Shown: in pieces, positions 61,489-64,000 of the stretch | Numbering within the stretch: the first letter of the stretch is position 1 | Layout of the letters: the number at the start of each line of letters is the position of its first letter | Assembly (NCBI RefSeq): GCF_000015825.1 | Contig: NC_009051.1 | Span: 1,420,695-1,484,694 of the forward strand | From: Methanoculleus marisnigri JR1 | GTDB taxonomy: Archaea; Halobacteriota; Methanomicrobia; Methanomicrobiales; Methanoculleaceae | Direction: 5' to 3' | DNA: 64,000 nucleotides | Translations under genes and position numbers: made by a program | The notes under the pieces: generated by a model | Database searches by the model: none | What the model saw: only the letters and a program-made list of their open reading frames with translations | Told to the model about the DNA's origin: nothing

Positions 61489-64000
61489 TTATGCTCGCCA
61501 CCTGCAAATGCCCTGATAATCGCACCGCTCACAGACCGCTCCCGGACATGCCGTGAAGTCGCCCGAGAGAATCCGTCCGATATCCTCCTCTACACGTGCC
61601 ATCGTCCCTGCAACGGCCTGCTCGGTCACATCCACAGCGTCCACAGCAGCCTCCTCGAGGAATGCCACCGAACCCCGGGAGACAGTCTCGCCGAGCACGC
61701 AGAGGCCACGGGTGTAAAGTTGCACCTGGAGCGCCGAATCCTCGGGTGTTGTCGCCGTGTCGGAGGTCTTGTAGTCGCGCACCTCCACAGCATCCCCATC
61801 ATGGAGGATGACATCCACCTTCCCGGCCACAATGGCGTTCTGCACCGGGAATTCGACCCTCGTCTCCACTTCCCGGATCCGGAGCATATCGTCGCGGTAC
61901 TTCTCCGCAAATCTCATTAGATGGTTCTTCGCTGCGCGCTTAATCTTCTCCATTCGTCCCTCGGTCATGAACGGCATGTAGAAGTTCCGGTCCACTGCCG
62001 TTGCCACCGCAATCATCGGAGACAGATCCTCGTTCTTCATCAGGTCCGCAGCTTCCCGGAGGCAGAAGTGCAGAGTCTGCCCATATCCAAGGTAATCAGT
62101 GAGACCCGGCTCGTATCCCCAGATATGCCGAAGCCTGTAGAAGTAGCCGCACTTCCCGTAGTCCACAATCTCACCGGCAGAGAAGGTACGCAGCTCGTCC
62201 GCAGCGCCGCCGGTTGCATAATCATGATCCGGCAGTGTGTCTCTCTGTGAGAGGGGCTCGACGTGAGGCAGATCCTCGATGTCACCCACAAAAGCGCTTC
62301 GTCCTTTTCGTCGCCCGTTCATGGACGTGAAGTAACTCACCACGGCCACGTCCTTCGCCCGGGTCAGCGCCACATACATGAGTTTGCGTTCGCTCTCCAG
62401 GTCCCCCTCGTACTTCGCCACGTCGAAGAGCTCCGGGGATATGAGCCAGGTTCTCCCCTTGCCCACCATGCTTGACGGGAACCGTTGCCGGACCATGCAG
62501 GGCACAAACACCAGCGGCCACTCCAGACCCTTGCTCTGGTGGATCGTCACCAGTTGCACAGCGTCCACGCCACCGATGTCGTCGCCGGTCTGTTCCTCGT
62601 ACTTTGAGGACGCGTAGGTGTTCAGGTACCAGCACAGCCCTTTCAGATCGGTCTCCCAGTTCCTGCGCCGTCCCCCAAGCATAATTGCTGTCTCGTAATC
62701 CGTAAGGAGCGTGTTGAACCTGCCCAGATTCGCCATGATGACCGCATGGCGTACATCGTCAGGATCGAGCCCGTGGTACCCGAGCAGGACGAGCAGTTCC
62801 CCGAAGACTTGAGAGAAGTTATCGTAGGTACTGTTCAGCACCGAGTCCTTCCAACGACGAAGGTTCAGTACATCGGAAGCCTCCAGTGCCAGATCTGGAA
62901 TTCCCTGGTTCCAGTTCACCACTGCCTCTTCGAGCAGATCCTCGCCTCGGAGAGCAGGCAACCTTGACCACTTGCCCTGCTGCCAGAACCCATCTTCCCA
63001 CAGCCACGCAAACAACTGCCCTATGCCCAGGATCTCCGGGCGGCGGAACAAGCCCACTTTTCCGCCAACGACAAAGGGTATATCGCGGCGCCTGAACTCA
63101 TCGATGAAGGGGGGCGCCGAGGTGCTCACGCTCCGAAAGAGGAGCGCAATGTCGCTGTAACTGCATTTCTCTTCTCTAACAAGCGCCTGGATCTGATCCG
63201 CAATCCAGTCTACCTCGGTTATATCACTCTGCATCTCTGCCAGATACGCCCCGCCCTGCTCACGGCGAACCGGGTCCATGTGGTCGTAGTGCTGGTCCTC
63301 AAACGTGTCCGAGAACCCGTTAGCCGTCTCGATCACCGCTACGGTCGAACGGCGGTTCTCGGTTATGTGGATGGTGACTGCCTCCGGGTACCGCGTAGTA
63401 AACTCCTCGAAATACTGTTCGTCGGAGCCACGCCACTGGTAAATTGTCTGCCGCGGATCGCCGACAACGAAGATGCTCCCCCCCAGCCCTATCAGCCGGA
63501 TGAGTTCATCCTGTGCGTGATTAATGTCCTGGTACTCGTCAACAATGAGGTATTTTACGTGTTCGGCCACTTCAGGACGGTGCTGCAGGTTCTCCACTGC
63601 AAGCTGCACCATGCGGTTGAAGGTGAGCCGCTTGTGTTGATCCAGTGACGCCTCGTAACGGCGCAGTTTTTCAAGGAATTCTCTGTCTTTCTTTTTCCTT
63701 AGACCCTCTTCCGGGATCATCTCGCCGTAGTAGACATTCAGGGCATTGACGAAATCTTCACAGTTGGTAGCGTAATAACCGGATCTTCCGAGCCCCAGAG
63801 CCCACCCGACCCGCATAAGGTACGCCATCTCCTGTTTTTCATCAAGCACGCCCCAGTCCCCGTACCCGAAGTGCTCCTCCAGAAGACGATAGCAGTAGCC
63901 GTGAATGGTGCCAATGAACATCTCCCCGAGGCGGGCACAGATCTCATCTCCGCCAAGGTGCTTCACACGCTCGTACACACGGCTCTTCATACTCTGTGCT
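61489..64000 (-). CDS. UvrD-family helicase fused to a RecB-type nuclease (5' end outside window)
   Basis: The gene runs off the right end; AAQSMKSRV at the edge is motif Ia, so Walker A lies outside. Visible motifs are YLIVDEYQDINHAQDELI (II), VVGDPRQTIYQWRGSD (III), ENRRSTVAVIE (IV), AVQLVTIHQSKGLEWPLVFVP (V) and RKLMYVALTRAKD (VI). The last 260 residues are a RecB-like nuclease (VAGKVDVILHDGDAVEVRDYKTSD: D, E, DYK), with the cysteines CPGAVCERCDYQGIC plus one in YGKCGYFYRL expected to hold a [4Fe-4S] cluster, as in AddB and Cas4. It unwinds and degrades DNA. It is 24 bases upstream of the STAND gene on the same strand. Confidence 0.9.
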   Translation of the reverse strand, partial: AQSMKSRVYERVKHLGGDEICARLGEMFIGTIHGYCYRLLEEHFGYGDWGVLDEKQEMAYLMRVGWALGLGRSGYYATNCEDFVNALNVYYGEMIPEEGLRKKKDREFLEKLRRYEASLDQHKRLTFNRMVQLAVENLQHRPEVAEHVKYLIVDEYQDINHAQDELIRLIGLGGSIFVVGDPRQTIYQWRGSDEQYFEEFTTRYPEAVTIHITENRRSTVAVIETANGFSDTFEDQHYDHMDPVRREQGGAYLAEMQSDITEVDWIADQIQALVREEKCSYSDIALLFRSVSTSAPPFIDEFRRRDIPFVVGGKVGLFRRPEILGIGQLFAWLWEDGFWQQGKWSRLPALRGEDLLEEAVVNWNQGIPDLALEASDVLNLRRWKDSVLNSTYDNFSQVFGELLVLLGYHGLDPDDVRHAVIMANLGRFNTLLTDYETAIMLGGRRRNWETDLKGLCWYLNTYASSKYEEQTGDDIGGVDAVQLVTIHQSKGLEWPLVFVPCMVRQRFPSSMVGKGRTWLISPELFDVAKYEGDLESERKLMYVALTRAKDVAVVSYFTSMNGRRKGRSAFVGDIEDLPHVEPLSQRDTLPDHDYATGGAADELRTFSAGEIVDYGKCGYFYRLRHIWGYEPGLTDYLGYGQTLHFCLREAADLMKNEDLSPMIAVATAVDRNFYMPFMTEGRMEKIKRAAKNHLMRFAEKYRDDMLRIREVETRVEFPVQNAIVAGKVDVILHDGDAVEVRDYKTSDTATTPEDSALQVQLYTRGLCVLGETVSRGSVAFLEEAAVDAVDVTEQAVAGTMARVEEDIGRILSGDFTACPGAVCERCDYQGICRWRA

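Noticed and set aside
51480-64000. BREX, DISARM or Dnd system
   Set aside because: No PglZ, BrxC, DrmB, DndC or equivalent marker genes are seen; mod-res and a D12-HerA-NurA set explain the genes better.
61489-64000. Cas4 or AddAB complex member
   Set aside because: No cas genes and no second AddA/AddB-type gene are visible; it is a single-chain UvrD-RecB fusion, at least within the window.

Overview
The window is GC-rich archaeal chromosome, most likely from a Methanomicrobiales methanogen (Methanoculleus-like). Archaeal markers are a DNA sliding clamp (PCNA), primase large subunit (PriL), Alba, ribosomal protein S17e, an archaeosine radical-SAM enzyme (RaSEA), CobY, DUF373 and coiled-coil COG1340-type proteins, and a ribbon-helix-helix regulator (CdrS-like) directly upstream of ftsZ. 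No rRNA operon, CRISPR array, transposase or complete insertion sequence was seen. Two tRNA genes are present: Ser(TGA) on the minus strand and Arg(GCG) on the plus strand.

Layout. 1-8525: small FMN-binding and secreted proteins, a phosphodiesterase, a sensor-kinase/USP-USP-GNAT operon, and NAD synthetase overlapping an endonuclease III-like glycosylase. 8526-15664: helicase RecQ, a nuclease-fold protein, an FMN-binding protein and an iron-sulfur flavoprotein, separated by three large intergenic arrays of short hairpins, one of them continuing into a 46-bp tandem repeat. 15665-25628: tRNA-Ser, a surface protein, RaSEA, an ornithine-cyclodeaminase-type protein, cobY-cobD, cdrS-ftsZ, a coiled-coil protein and DUF373. 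25812-29786: one minus-strand run thiN - rps17e - dapA - dapB - ferredoxin (TTG start, 57 aa) - asd - alba, i.e. lysine/diaminopimelate synthesis mixed with translation and chromatin genes. 30002-39440: priL-pcn, rlmE-moaA, a hypothetical gene with an M20 peptidase, two glycosyltransferases, a lipoprotein and tRNA-Arg. 39755-42110: Fic protein, a repeat-rich gap and a RelE-type toxin-antitoxin pair.

42111-64000 is a defence island, all on the minus strand. Its first module is an N6-adenine methylase (D12) - HerA ATPase - NurA nuclease operon with overlapping or abutting genes, followed by a 1,625-residue Hsp90/sacsin-like ATPase ending in a DUF3883 nuclease-like domain. Its second module is UvrD-RecB helicase-nuclease, a HEPN-STAND-TPR protein, type III Mod, type III Res and an EVE-domain protein. 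Base composition shows nesting: the STAND gene and the central part of mod are strikingly AT-rich inside GC-rich neighbours.

The most unusual non-coding signal is a dispersed family of hairpin arrays (five loci). Stems change from hairpin to hairpin with both arms changing together, while the loops are mostly GNA triplets (GAA, GCA, GGA, GTA) and the spacer GGAG-NNN-GA before many hairpins is conserved. Protein oddities include an NAD synthetase lacking the amidase cysteine, a histidine kinase lacking the expected phospho-accepting histidine, and a double-USP/acetyltransferase fusion.
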